A DNA stretch of 62,406 nucleotides from an uncultured Clostridia bacterium (GTDB taxonomy: Bacteria > Bacillota > Clostridia > TANB77 > CAG-508): contig CANQRO010000001.1 of assembly GCA_947626205.1 (NCBI GenBank), forward strand, positions 1 to 62,406, in the 5' to 3' direction. Each line of letters starts with the position of its first letter. The first letter of the stretch is position 1. The notes below the pieces were generated by a model. The model saw nothing but the letters and a program-made list of their open reading frames with translations, had not been told where the DNA came from and did not search any database. The position numbers and the translations under genes were made by a program. Positions 1 through 8,299 of this stretch are shown piece by piece.

Positions 1-47
1 ACATATACAGGATGTTTTGCATCCTTACAGCCCAAGGTAACTTAACC

Positions 48-88
48 TTATTGTATAGCAAAAATCTTCGATTTTTGCTATACAATAA
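48..88. repeat. Perfect 19-bp inverted repeat (hairpin)
   Basis: The left arm TTATTGTATAGCAAAAATC (48-66) is exactly complementary to 70-88, with a 3-base loop. It abuts the terminator of the small gene at 145-399. The outer part (TTATTGTATA / TATACAATAA) recurs in the inverted repeat at 8201-8238, so this may be a dispersed hairpin element rather than a plain terminator. Confidence 0.7.
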
Positions 89-134
89 AAAAAGCGGAGC
101 AGTATGCATATTGCACACTTGCTCCCGCTTTTTT
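89..134 (-). terminator. Intrinsic terminator of the 84-aa gene
   Basis: AAAGCGGAGC (91-100) pairs with GCTCCCGCTT (121-130) with one bulged base, and runs of A and T flank both sides. On the minus strand this is a GC stem followed by a U tract, 11 bases past the stop of the 145-399 gene. Confidence 0.75.
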
Positions 135-144
135 CCTTAGGATA

Positions 145-399
145 TTAGGCTATCTCGCAGAAAATTACCTGTTCAGGGTTTCCGGAGCAGGTGTACCTTT
201 TTCCGTCAACCTTTGCCTCTATCAAGAGGCCCCAGCCATTCCAGCAGTTTTTAATTACTGTCTGGTTTTGAACTCCATCGAGTTCTTTGGCAAACCGCTC
301 CTCGAGCGATTCGTTGATAAAATACCATTGATGGTCATTTTTGACCATTGCAGATATTATGTCTTTTGCAGACGTATCCTTAGGAAATACTTTTTTCAT
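145..399 (-). CDS. Orphan small protein, 84 aa, unknown function
   Basis: I do not recognise this protein. It is soluble, with no signal peptide or membrane segment, and has a Trp/Cys patch (CWNGWG, residues 52-57). The start follows a strong AGGAGG site; the 17 bases AGGAGGAAAGCAACATG are identical to the start of the orphan gene at 29984-30331. It has its own promoter (466-494) and terminator (89-134), so it is a one-gene unit. Its G+C is clearly higher than that of its neighbours, and Arg35 is encoded by CGG (297-295), a codon that native-looking genes here show only at frame breaks. This suggests recent acquisition. The existence of the gene is well supported; its function is not known. 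Confidence 0.7.
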   Translation of the reverse strand: MKKVFPKDTSAKDIISAMVKNDHQWYFINESLEERFAKELDGVQNQTVIKNCWNGWGLLIEAKVDGKRYTCSGNPEQVIFCEIA

Positions 400-465
400 G
401 TTGCTTTCCTCCTTATGTTAAGTATTTATTATATATTCAACATGGGACTCTCCCCATCTAATATT

Positions 466-494
466 ATTATATCACATTTACATAACATTTTCAA
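466..494 (-). promoter_or_regulatory. SigA-type promoter with extended -10
   Basis: On the minus strand, TTGAAA (494-489), a 17-base spacer, then TATAAT (471-466) preceded by TGA, giving TGnTATAAT. It drives the 145-399 gene through a leader of about 60 bases. The leader contains a small ATGGG/CCCAT hairpin. Confidence 0.7.
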
Positions 495-505
495 GTTTTT
501 GGAAT

Positions 506-2095
506 TTAATCACTTATTTTAACAACTACCGTATTATTTATTATCTTTATACTATCTTTATCTGGATAATATTTCATATTCTTATACTCATCTGTTTCAA
601 ATATATCAAAACTATCCCATTCACTTACTAACTTCATATTTACACCACAATATTCATATAACATTTTTCTCCAACTATCCAAGTTTCCCCACCATACTGT
701 TGGTTCATCAGATATAAATCCCCATGTTTTATCATATAGTTTTTTTGCCTCTATTTCTGTATTATTTCTACTTACATATGAATTATTTTTAAATCCACCT
801 AAAAATAAAACAGGCATATCTTCTCTATATTCATCTAATTCTTCTATTCTTGTTACTATTCTTTGTAAGGTTTCCTCTGTTTGATTCTGCATTGCTTTCA
901 TTGCTAAATAAGATGCATTATCTTGCCATGTATAATTCCAAATAATTATTACTGTACTTAACATTACAATACATTGTAAGATTTTAGATATTTTATCTTT
1001 TGGTAGCATTTCTAATATTTTAAAAAATATAGGAAAAACAAATATCATTGAACAAGCCATTAGAATATGAATATCTACATCTGGTACCATTATTTCTATT
1101 ATTCCAAAGCATATAGGTGCTAAAGCTATAAATATTACTGCTAATGCAAAATTAATTGGCATTTTATATAATTTATTTTTTATTAATAAATATACTAATG
1201 AAACTAAAATGCTTATAAATATAACTATATACAATATATTAGTATTCCATATAGTATTTGGAATCATGTTGTCTGTAAAATAATAGTTAAAAAAGCTTGT
1301 ATATGCCTCTGGTAATAAATTTGGTAAGTTATATAAGGTTTCTAATCCTATTACATTTACCCCACTATAATTGCTTATTGGTAGTTTTTTTATTATAAGA
1401 GTTAAATGTGCCAATAAATAATATAGTACTATTCCTATAACTCCCATTAATAGATATTTAAAAATATTTATACCTATTTCTTTTATATTCTTTTTACTTA
1501 ATATATCTATTATCAATGTAGCAATACATAATACCATTGCTACTGATAAATAAGTTTGATACATACTCATTGCCAATGCTACTAATAGACCACTTACAAA
1601 AATTATATATTTTTTATTCTCATATTTTTTCACTAAATAAACAGATAACACAGCTAAAAGCATACCCAATATATATGCATCTGAACAATAAAATAATGTT
1701 AAAGTTGCAGATATATTAGGTGCTACCGCAAACATGATTGCCAAAAGATATTTAAAATATTTATTTTTAATTTCTAAAATATCTATTGTTAAAACTACTA
1801 TTACTCCTAAAAAAATGCTACTAAATAATGTTGCAAAAATTGGAGAAACAATATTTCCCTTTATACTTTGAATAAAATCTAAACCGAATCTAAGTAACAT
1901 TGCTTCCCAAATATCTGCCTTATGATACATGCTATTTATTAAAGTATCTGGTCCTGTTACTTGTAACGCATATAACTGAAAATGCACTATTATAGAGGTA
2001 ATTATTGTAGTTAAAAATATCTTTGCACTTTCCATTTTATATAAATTTTTAACATTGTTTAAATATTTATTTACTAAATTATTTGATTTGTTCAT
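506..2095 (-). CDS. GtrII-like polytopic membrane protein (glucosyltransferase domain family)
   Basis: A 529-residue integral membrane protein. Hydrophobic segments run from about residue 25 to 385, and a soluble C-terminal part follows from about 400 to 529. The early motif TGPDTLINSMYH and the repeated hydrophobic helices resemble the GtrII family, which transfers glucosyl groups from lipid carriers to surface polysaccharide at the cytoplasmic membrane. That family role is established for phage and bacterial GtrII; the substrate here is unknown. The gene stands alone, with a divergent XRE regulator next to it. Its AT-rich codon use matches the native genes. It could be another GT-C fold protein. 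Confidence 0.65.
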   Translation of the reverse strand: MNKSNNLVNKYLNNVKNLYKMESAKIFLTTIITSIIVHFQLYALQVTGPDTLINSMYHKADIWEAMLLRFGLDFIQSIKGNIVSPIFATLFSSIFLGVIVVLTIDILEIKNKYFKYLLAIMFAVAPNISATLTLFYCSDAYILGMLLAVLSVYLVKKYENKKYIIFVSGLLVALAMSMYQTYLSVAMVLCIATLIIDILSKKNIKEIGINIFKYLLMGVIGIVLYYLLAHLTLIIKKLPISNYSGVNVIGLETLYNLPNLLPEAYTSFFNYYFTDNMIPNTIWNTNILYIVIFISILVSLVYLLIKNKLYKMPINFALAVIFIALAPICFGIIEIMVPDVDIHILMACSMIFVFPIFFKILEMLPKDKISKILQCIVMLSTVIIIWNYTWQDNASYLAMKAMQNQTEETLQRIVTRIEELDEYREDMPVLFLGGFKNNSYVSRNNTEIEAKKLYDKTWGFISDEPTVWWGNLDSWRKMLYEYCGVNMKLVSEWDSFDIFETDEYKNMKYYPDKDSIKIINNTVVVKISD

Positions 2096-2221
2096 TTAAA
2101 TTACCTCCCTTCAATACTCTTGCTTTAATAGACTGTACTCTATTATTCTATACCTAAATTATATATAAAATCAATATGTAAAAGTTTATTTTTTTTATAA
2201 AGATATTGTCTAAGAGAAAAA

Positions 2222-2467
2222 ATGAAGTTTAATAAGTATAACGATTCATATAATATTGTTAGTAAAAATTTGAAAAACATAAGAGAAAATTTAAATATTT
2301 CACAAGAAAAATTAAGCAACCAACTTAGTTTACTTGGAATAACTTTATATCAAAGTGATATTTTTAAAATTGAACATAATGAAAGAACTGTACGAGATTT
2401 TGAATTATGGGGTATTTGTAAAGTTCTTAAAATTAAAGCTGAAGATTTATTCGAATCAGGTGAATAG
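2222..2467 (+). CDS. XRE/Cro-CI family transcriptional regulator, 81 aa
   Basis: A single helix-turn-helix domain of the lambda-repressor type spans about residues 12-75: NIRENLNISQEKLS (helices 1-2), then YQSDIFKIEHNERT (recognition helix), then a VLKI..EDLF ending. Proteins of this size normally bind DNA as dimers and have no effector domain. The ribosome-binding site is weak (AAGAGAAAAA directly before ATG). It is divergent from the GtrII-like gene, so it might regulate that promoter, but no operator was identified. Its target is unknown. Confidence 0.75.
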   Translation: MKFNKYNDSYNIVSKNLKNIRENLNISQEKLSNQLSLLGITLYQSDIFKIEHNERTVRDFELWGICKVLKIKAEDLFESGE

Positions 2468-2607
2468 TATTTTAAAGAATTTCTAAAAGTTAGTATCAAA
2501 ATAATTTAATACAATATTTCAATTATCATAAGTTTATTCTTTGTCTTAAAAATATATAAGAAAATTTATAGAAATTATTAGCTTAAAATTAATGCTCCCA
2601 TACAATT

Positions 2608-2676
2608 AAAAAAGCAATACTTTTTTAGTGTCTACTTTCTGTTGACAACTTCACTTTTTTTAGGTATTGCTTTTTT
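2608..2676 (-). terminator. Intrinsic terminator with an enlarged loop
   Basis: AAAAAAGCAATAC (2608-2620) pairs with GTATTGCTTTTTT (2664-2676) just past the stop of the M20 hydrolase. The 43-base loop holds a second, imperfect hairpin (AGTGTCTAC / GTTGACAACT) and repeats the CTTTTTTAG motif at both ends. This makes it look like an expanded version of the compact hairpin at 4242-4283. Confidence 0.65.
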
Positions 2677-2682
2677 ATATAT

Positions 2683-4035
2683 TTACTTTTCTATTTCTTT
2701 ATTGGTGCTAGCAGTTCCATAATCCAACATACTTATACTTGGAGAAACTTTAACAACTTGACTATCTCTAAATTTTTCTAATAAAAGATCTTTCGATAGA
2801 TCTGTAAAAATTGAACTTGCTACTTCTATGAATTCTTTTTTAGTAGTTTCATCTGGGTTATGGCTTCCACCTTCTGATGGAATAAATATCATTGTTTTTT
2901 CTTTTGCTGGAATATATCCTGTATCTTGACCTGCCCATGATGGCATTTTCATAAAATTTATTTTATCTTTCTCGCATATTTCTGCAATTTTTTCATTTAA
3001 CATAGCTGATGTATTTACTGGTGACCCTTTAGAAATTACTGTTGTAGTAATGTTAGTTTTTGTCTTTTTTGATACTTTTTTAATTATTTCTTCAAATGCT
3101 GCTAAAACATTTTCTGGAGTATTTTGCAATAAAAGTCTAAAATCTATCAACCCTTCAGCATGGTTTGGTATTTGATTAAAACTTCCGTTATGTCCAATCG
3201 TATTAATTTCTACTTGACTTGCTCTTCCTAGCATAACCTCTTCATACTTTTTCCCAAGTTTTCTTATCTTCTTTCCAATTAATGCAGTAGCATCAACAGC
3301 ATTTTGTCTTTCTTTCATTGGTGTAGATCCTGTATGTCCAGATTTTCCTAAAACATCATACTTAATTCTAACTGCAGACCCAATTGTATTTACTATTCCG
3401 ATAACATCTTGCTTGTTTTTCATGTAATTCTCTTGTAAAATATCATATTGTTCAATATGCGATTCTAAAGAATAGTCAACTGTATCAAAAATTTTGTCTA
3501 CGAATTCTATATCATGTATATTACTTTTTAAATATGTAGTAGCAAATTTAATTGCTTCTTCTAATGTTATTCTATTTCCTTGTTTTTCTTCTTTTTTGTC
3601 TACAATATTATGATAATCATCTTCTTTTATATTCCCACTTAAATATTTACTTCCTATACAAGCATTACCAAATCTGCTTGATTCTTCGCATGCATATATT
3701 ACTACTTTTACTATTCCATTAACTTTACTTTTACTATTTAATAATGCTTCCACGGTTTTTAAACCTGTAATAACACCAACAGGTCCATCATATTGTCCAC
3801 CGTTGTAAACCGAATCCGTATGTGAACCTATTGCAAGAACTTTTTTAGGATTATTTCCAAATGAAATAGTTCCACAAATGTTTCCTATTTTATCTACACT
3901 TATTTTCATACCTAATTCTTGCATTTTTTCAATAATTTTTACTTTATATTTCATGTCTTCTTCTGTATATGCTAATCTATTTATTGGCTCTTTAGAATCA
4001 AAATTAAAAAAATCTTCTAGTTCAATTTTTCCCAC
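2683..4035 (-). CDS. M20-family amidohydrolase (allantoate amidohydrolase / N-carbamoyl-L-amino acid hydrolase type)
   Basis: A cytoplasmic di-metal hydrolase of 450 residues. The M20 metal ligands are visible: GSHTDSV (about 71-77), QYDGPVG (about 81-87), ACEESSRFGN (about 115-124), the SHIEQ histidine (about 192) and SHNPDE (about 393). The EESSRFG and SHIEQ motifs are typical of the carbamoylase/allantoate amidohydrolase subgroup, which cuts N-carbamoyl or ureido amides and releases ammonia; the substrate here is not determined. It has its own strong promoter with a palindrome in the spacer (4086-4114), which suggests repressor control. The C-terminal extension of about 30 residues is slightly long for the family. 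Confidence 0.85.
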   Translation of the reverse strand: MGKIELEDFFNFDSKEPINRLAYTEEDMKYKVKIIEKMQELGMKISVDKIGNICGTISFGNNPKKVLAIGSHTDSVYNGGQYDGPVGVITGLKTVEALLNSKSKVNGIVKVVIYACEESSRFGNACIGSKYLSGNIKEDDYHNIVDKKEEKQGNRITLEEAIKFATTYLKSNIHDIEFVDKIFDTVDYSLESHIEQYDILQENYMKNKQDVIGIVNTIGSAVRIKYDVLGKSGHTGSTPMKERQNAVDATALIGKKIRKLGKKYEEVMLGRASQVEINTIGHNGSFNQIPNHAEGLIDFRLLLQNTPENVLAAFEEIIKKVSKKTKTNITTTVISKGSPVNTSAMLNEKIAEICEKDKINFMKMPSWAGQDTGYIPAKEKTMIFIPSEGGSHNPDETTKKEFIEVASSIFTDLSKDLLLEKFRDSQVVKVSPSISMLDYGTASTNKEIEK

Positions 4036-4085
4036 TATAATTCTCTCCTTTTTAATAAATATTATAAAATGAAAATTATGTTTAC

Positions 4086-4114
4086 ATTATACATTATGTA
4101 TACGTATACGTCAA
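4086..4114 (-). promoter_or_regulatory. Strong promoter with a palindromic operator candidate
   Basis: On the minus strand, TTGACG (4114-4109), an exact 17-base spacer, then consensus TATAAT (4091-4086). The spacer and the edge of the -35 carry the 12-base palindrome GTATACGTATAC (4098-4109). It lies about 50 bases upstream of the M20 hydrolase start. A regulator bound to the palindrome would block polymerase. Confidence 0.75.
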
Positions 4115-4241
4115 TAGTTTTTACATTATGTTGACTGGTTAATTGCTTTATTATATCATATTTTTAATGTGTTAACCGATGTGGCATTGCAAAGATTGGG
4201 CCTATTATCAAAAATTTTCGTTAAAAACTAACGTAAATACA

Positions 4242-4283
4242 GTTTAAAAAAGCGATACTTTTTTAGGTATCGCTTTTTTAAAC
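4242..4283. terminator. Perfect 17-bp terminator hairpin
   Basis: GTTTAAAAAAGCGATAC (4242-4258) pairs exactly with 4267-4283; the loop is TTTTTTAG. The stop codon of the MATE gene (4278-4280) lies inside the right arm. A and U tracts are present in both directions, although only the MATE gene reads into it directly. Confidence 0.8.
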
Positions 4284-5690
4284 TATTTCCACTAATTTAT
4301 CTATATTTTCTTCTTGCATTTCTTCTTTTTCTTTTTTGGGTTTTGAAGATAATTTTTTAGTTTCTAAAATTAATAAGGTAGAAGAGATTATAAATGCTAA
4401 TGCATCAGCTACTGGTCCTGCATATAAGACTCCCATTACTCCAAATTTGCTTGATAATATTATTGCACTAGGTATAAAAAATAATACTTGTCTTGATAAT
4501 GTAATAAATGCAGATTTTGTTGGCTTTCCAATTGCTTGGAAGAAGATACCAGATGATATTTGTATTCCGTTACAAATTGCTAGCATTAAAAATATTCTAA
4601 ACGCTAAACAAGCAAATTCATTATATGTTGCATCTCCTGAACCAAAAATTCCAATTAGTGCTTCTGGTATAGTTTGGAATAATATAAGTGATACAGTTGA
4701 AACTGCTGTACTTATTATAAGCACATATTTTAAAGCTTTCTTTACTCTATCGAATTTTTTTGCTCCATAGTTATATCCAATAATTGGCTGACTTCCTGAA
4801 GATATTCCTATTATTATACTAACTAAAATCATATTAATTTTCATTACAATACCATGTACTGTAATTGGTATGTCTGCCCCAAATTTACTTGCCCCTCCAT
4901 ATATATTATATAGAGTGTTTTCTGTTGTAATAACGAATACAATAGCCATTTGTGTAATAAATGATGAAATTCCAAGCATACTTACATTTGTCATATATTT
5001 TAAAGATGGCTTAATGTTTTCCCTTGTTACAGATATTGACTTAAATTTTCTAATATATAATATATTAATTACAAATGTAACAATTTGGCTAATTACAGTT
5101 GCAATAGCTGCTCCTCTTACTCCCATATGAAATACAAATATAGCAATTGGATCTAATATTATATTTAAAACAGCACCTATTACCATAGAAAACATCGCAT
5201 ATCTTGGCGAACCATCTGCACGAATAATAGAATTTAAAGTTACACCTATCATTAAAAATGGTATTCCTAATGCTATTACATAACCATAGTCAAAGCAATA
5301 ATCTCGTAAAGTATCTGTTCCTCCAAATATATTTACTAATTGTGGTAAAAATATTAAAACAATTGCACATAATATAACTGATATAATTATAGATATTAAA
5401 ATTCCATTTACTACTCCTTTTTCAGCTTCTTCTTTTTTGTTTTCACCTAATTTTAGACTTAAATATGCTGATGTTCCATCACCAAACATTAATGCAAATG
5501 ACATACATATAACTACTATTGGGAAAATAACATTTGTTGCTCCATTAGCTAAATAATTTACTCCCCATCCTATAAATATTTGATCTACCATATTGTACAA
5601 TGCGTTTACTACTAAAGAAATAACGCATGGTAATGAAAATGTTAATAATAATTTTCCTATTTTTTCTTTTCCTAAGTCTAATGTTTTCAT
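4278..5690 (-). CDS. MATE family efflux transporter
   Basis: A 470-residue membrane protein with about 12 hydrophobic segments in two similar halves, the standard MATE layout. It opens with LLTFSLPCVISLVVNALYNM and VDQIFIGWGV, the signature of helix 1 and 2 in this family. MATE proteins export cationic drugs or metabolites in exchange for Na+ or H+; the substrate here is unknown. It starts 23 bases after rimO on the same strand, so the two are probably co-transcribed, and a perfect hairpin ends the unit. Confidence 0.9.
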   Translation of the reverse strand: MKTLDLGKEKIGKLLLTFSLPCVISLVVNALYNMVDQIFIGWGVNYLANGATNVIFPIVVICMSFALMFGDGTSAYLSLKLGENKKEEAEKGVVNGILISIIISVILCAIVLIFLPQLVNIFGGTDTLRDYCFDYGYVIALGIPFLMIGVTLNSIIRADGSPRYAMFSMVIGAVLNIILDPIAIFVFHMGVRGAAIATVISQIVTFVINILYIRKFKSISVTRENIKPSLKYMTNVSMLGISSFITQMAIVFVITTENTLYNIYGGASKFGADIPITVHGIVMKINMILVSIIIGISSGSQPIIGYNYGAKKFDRVKKALKYVLIISTAVSTVSLILFQTIPEALIGIFGSGDATYNEFACLAFRIFLMLAICNGIQISSGIFFQAIGKPTKSAFITLSRQVLFFIPSAIILSSKFGVMGVLYAGPVADALAFIISSTLLILETKKLSSKPKKEKEEMQEENIDKLVEIV

Positions 5691-5713
5691 TTAATTTAAA
5701 TACCTCTTTCCTC

Positions 5714-7021
5714 TTATATAAACTTTCCTATTAAATCATATTCTTTTACGTTTGTAATTTTACACATTGCAAATTCTCCTACATTTTTTAAATTTGCTTT
5801 ATCCTTTAAAACAAATATAACTCCATCCATATCTGGTACATCCATGTAACTCCTTGCGATATAGTATTTACCATCTAGCGATGTTGCTTCTACTAGAACC
5901 TCATATGTTTTTCCTATTTTGTCTTTCAAATTATTTTTGGATATCTCTTGTTGCAATTCCATTATTTCTCTAAACCTTCTTTTTTTAGTTTGTGGATGAA
6001 CTTGGTTTTTAATTTTTGATGCTGGTGTTCCATCCTCCTTTGAATACTTAAATGCTCCTAGTTTATCAAATTTTGCTTCTTTAACAAATTCTTTTAATTC
6101 TTCAAAATCTTCATTGGTTTCACCAGGAAATCCAACCATAACTGTACTTCTTATAATAACATCTGGTATACTATCTCTAATAGTTTTTATAACATTTTTA
6201 ATACTTTTGCCATCACTTTTACGATTCATTCTTTTTAGGACAGAATTGGAAATGTGCTGAATTGGAATATCGAAATATTTACAAATTTTAGGATTTTCTT
6301 TTACAAGTTTTATTAAATCATCTGTTATAGTTTCTGGATAAGCATATAAAAATCTAATCCAACGGACACCTTGAATTTTAGAAATTTCTTCTAAAAGATT
6401 GGCAAGCATTGGTTTTCCATAAAGGTCTATTCCATATTTTGTAGTATCTTGTGCAATAACTATTAGCTCTTCAAATCCATTTTTTGCAAGTTCCTTTGCT
6501 TCTTTTATAATATCTTCTTTAGGTCTACTAATATATGCCCCTCTAATCATAGGAATTGCACAATATGTACAATTATTACTACATCCTTCAGCTATTTTTA
6601 AATAAGCTGTTTTACTTCCTGTTGTTATATTTCTATTTTGGTAATCTAGAAAATCTTTTTTACTATCATTATTGGATAGTAATTTTTTAATATCTTCCCA
6701 AAATTCATCATAGTCATCACAGCCTATCCATAAATCCACTTCTGGAATTTCTTTTTTTAATTCTTCTTTATATCTTTTAACAAGACATCCAGTTGCAATA
6801 ATATACTTACAATTCTGCTTTTTGTATTCTGACATTTCTAAAATAGTATTAATAGCTTCCTCTTTTGCAGAGTTTATAAATCCGCAAGTATTTATTAAAA
6901 TAATTTCTGCTACTTTAGGGTTATTTACTATTTCAAAACCATGTTTTTTAAATAAACCTATCATCATTTCAGTGTCTACTAAATTTTTACTACATCCAAG
7001 TGATATAAATCCTATTTTCAT
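5714..7021 (-). CDS. rimO: Ribosomal protein S12 methylthiotransferase RimO
   Basis: A 435-residue radical-SAM methylthiotransferase that modifies a conserved aspartate of ribosomal protein S12. The N-terminal MTTase domain has its three cluster cysteines C10, C46 and C79. The radical-SAM motif CSNNCTYC gives C147, C151 and C154. A TRAM domain ends the protein (about 370-435). SLGCSKNLVD at the start and ISRPKEDIIKEAKEL are typical of RimO rather than MiaB. It is the first gene of a two-gene unit with the MATE transporter. Confidence 0.95.
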   Translation of the reverse strand: MKIGFISLGCSKNLVDTEMMIGLFKKHGFEIVNNPKVAEIILINTCGFINSAKEEAINTILEMSEYKKQNCKYIIATGCLVKRYKEELKKEIPEVDLWIGCDDYDEFWEDIKKLLSNNDSKKDFLDYQNRNITTGSKTAYLKIAEGCSNNCTYCAIPMIRGAYISRPKEDIIKEAKELAKNGFEELIVIAQDTTKYGIDLYGKPMLANLLEEISKIQGVRWIRFLYAYPETITDDLIKLVKENPKICKYFDIPIQHISNSVLKRMNRKSDGKSIKNVIKTIRDSIPDVIIRSTVMVGFPGETNEDFEELKEFVKEAKFDKLGAFKYSKEDGTPASKIKNQVHPQTKKRRFREIMELQQEISKNNLKDKIGKTYEVLVEATSLDGKYYIARSYMDVPDMDGVIFVLKDKANLKNVGEFAMCKITNVKEYDLIGKFI

Positions 7022-7140
7022 ATATTTCTCCTTTTCAAACGTAAATTTGATTATACCACATTTTTAAAACTTTTGCTATACTATTTTTAATTTTTAGTAT
7101 ATAATTACTGTATTATATTTTTTATATTAGGAGGTTTAAT

Positions 7141-7858
7141 ATGACACCACATATAGAAGCTAAAAAAAATGAAATTAAAAAAACAGTTTTAATGCCTGGT
7201 GATCCACTTCGTGCAAAATATATTGCTGAAAACTACTTAAAAAATCCTATTTTAGTAAATTCTGTACGTAACATATTTGCCTATACAGGTACTTATAAAG
7301 ATAAGGAAATTACAGTAATGGCATCACGGAATGGGAATTCCTAGTATGGGAATTTACTCTTATGAATTATTTACAGAATATGAAGTTGACAATATTATTA
7401 GGCTAGGTTCCTGTGGAGGCTATACTAAAGATTTAAACTTATTTGATTTAGTTTTAGTAGATAATACTTATACAGAAAGCAATTATGCATTTAGTATGAA
7501 TAATGAGGATTGCCACTATGTTTCTTCTTCTAAATTATTAAATGAAAAAATTGAAAAAGCAGCTAGCAAATTGTCTATTCCATTAGTACAAGCTAATACT
7601 ATGTGTGGAGAAGCTTTCGATAGATACATGACCGATATGAAAAAAACGCTTTCAAGAATTCCAAAAGAATATAATATCGTAGGAGCTGAGATGGAGGCCT
7701 TTTCTCTTTTTTATAACGCAAAACTATTAAATAAAAACGCAAGTTGTTTGCTAACAGTTGTAGATTCATATTATTATGATAGCATGGTAACTGCAGAAGA
7801 GAGGCAAAATTCTTTAGACAAAATGATAAAACTTGGACTAGAAAGTGCTATTTTATAA
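7141..7858 (+). CDS. deoD: Purine-nucleoside phosphorylase DeoD, with a +1 shift at CGG
   Basis: It reversibly splits purine nucleosides with phosphate to base plus ribose-1-phosphate in the cytoplasm. Two overlapping frames together give a complete protein of about 238 residues, the usual DeoD length. MPGDPLRAKYIAENYL, GSCGGYTKDL and GAEMEAFSL are family motifs. The frame breaks once: TCA CGG AATGGG at 7324-7332. Reading TCA, skipping the C at 7327 and continuing GGA ATG GGA restores the conserved S-G-M-G-I-P-S segment. Without the shift, translation stops five codons after CGG. The rest is intact, which argues against decay. The start follows AGGAGGTTTAAT. It is either a recoded gene, a fresh mutation or a sequence error. 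Confidence 0.85.
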
Positions 7859-7905
7859 TAACAAGCATTTTTATAAAAACATTTAAAATTTTTAGTATGC
7901 TTCAC

Positions 7906-8105
7906 TTTGAATATATTTTTTAATTTGAATATACTTATTTTAAATATGATTTACTTTGAATCTACTCTATTTTGAATATGCTTTATTTTAAATATAATTT
8001 ACTTTGAATATGCTTTATTTTAAATATGCTTTATTTTAAATATGCTTTATTTTGAATATGTTTTATTTTGAATATGTTTTTTAAATCTGCTCTATTTTAA
8101 ATATA
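7906..8105. repeat. Degenerate 16-bp tandem repeat in the 7859-8299 intergenic stretch
   Basis: About twelve units of the form AATATGCTTTATTTTA fill the gap after deoD. The cleanest copies are near 7998-8070, and units at the edges are more diverged (for example ACTTTGAATCTACTCT). The gap has no gene; beyond the repeat it holds only the terminator at 8145-8187 and the inverted repeat at 8201-8238. The repeats have no unique spacers and are not CRISPR. Their function is unknown. Confidence 0.8.
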
Positions 8106-8144
8106 TTTTTTGATTTTGATATAATTTAAAATTTTATACACTTT

Positions 8145-8187
8145 AAAAAGAGATAATCTTATTTTCTTAATAAGATTATCTCTTTTT
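8145..8187. terminator. Bidirectional terminator, perfect 19-bp stem
   Basis: AAAAAGAGATAATCTTATT (8145-8163) is exactly complementary to 8169-8187, around the loop TTCTT. U tracts exist on both strands. It separates deoD (plus) from the murA-ftsZ operon (minus). Confidence 0.85.
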
Positions 8188-8200
8188 AGATTCAAGTGTC

Positions 8201-8238
8201 TTTATTGTATAAAAATTTTTAAGTTTCTATACAATAAA
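8201..8238. repeat. Inverted repeat TTTATTGTATA / TATACAATAAA
   Basis: An 11-bp perfect inverted repeat (8201-8211 and 8228-8238) with a 16-base spacer. Its arms match the outer part of the hairpin at 48-88, and both copies lie next to a terminator. Confidence 0.6.
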
Positions 8239-8299
8239 GTTTCAGCTTTCTTCGACCTATAAACATATAAAATGTATTTACATGCATAAGGTCATTTTC

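Noticed and set aside
5230..5260. Possible further CGG-type breaks in other genes
   Set aside because: All other CGG/CCG triplets in native genes fall out of frame or on the other strand (for example GAC GGA, AAC GGT, ATC GGA), and those genes are intact.
7071..7135. Promoter for deoD (TTGCTA ... TATAAT)
   Set aside because: The only pairing has a spacer of about 21 bases, which is too long to support.
7906..8105. CRISPR array
   Set aside because: The units are 16 bases, degenerate and directly joined; there are no unique spacers or cas genes.
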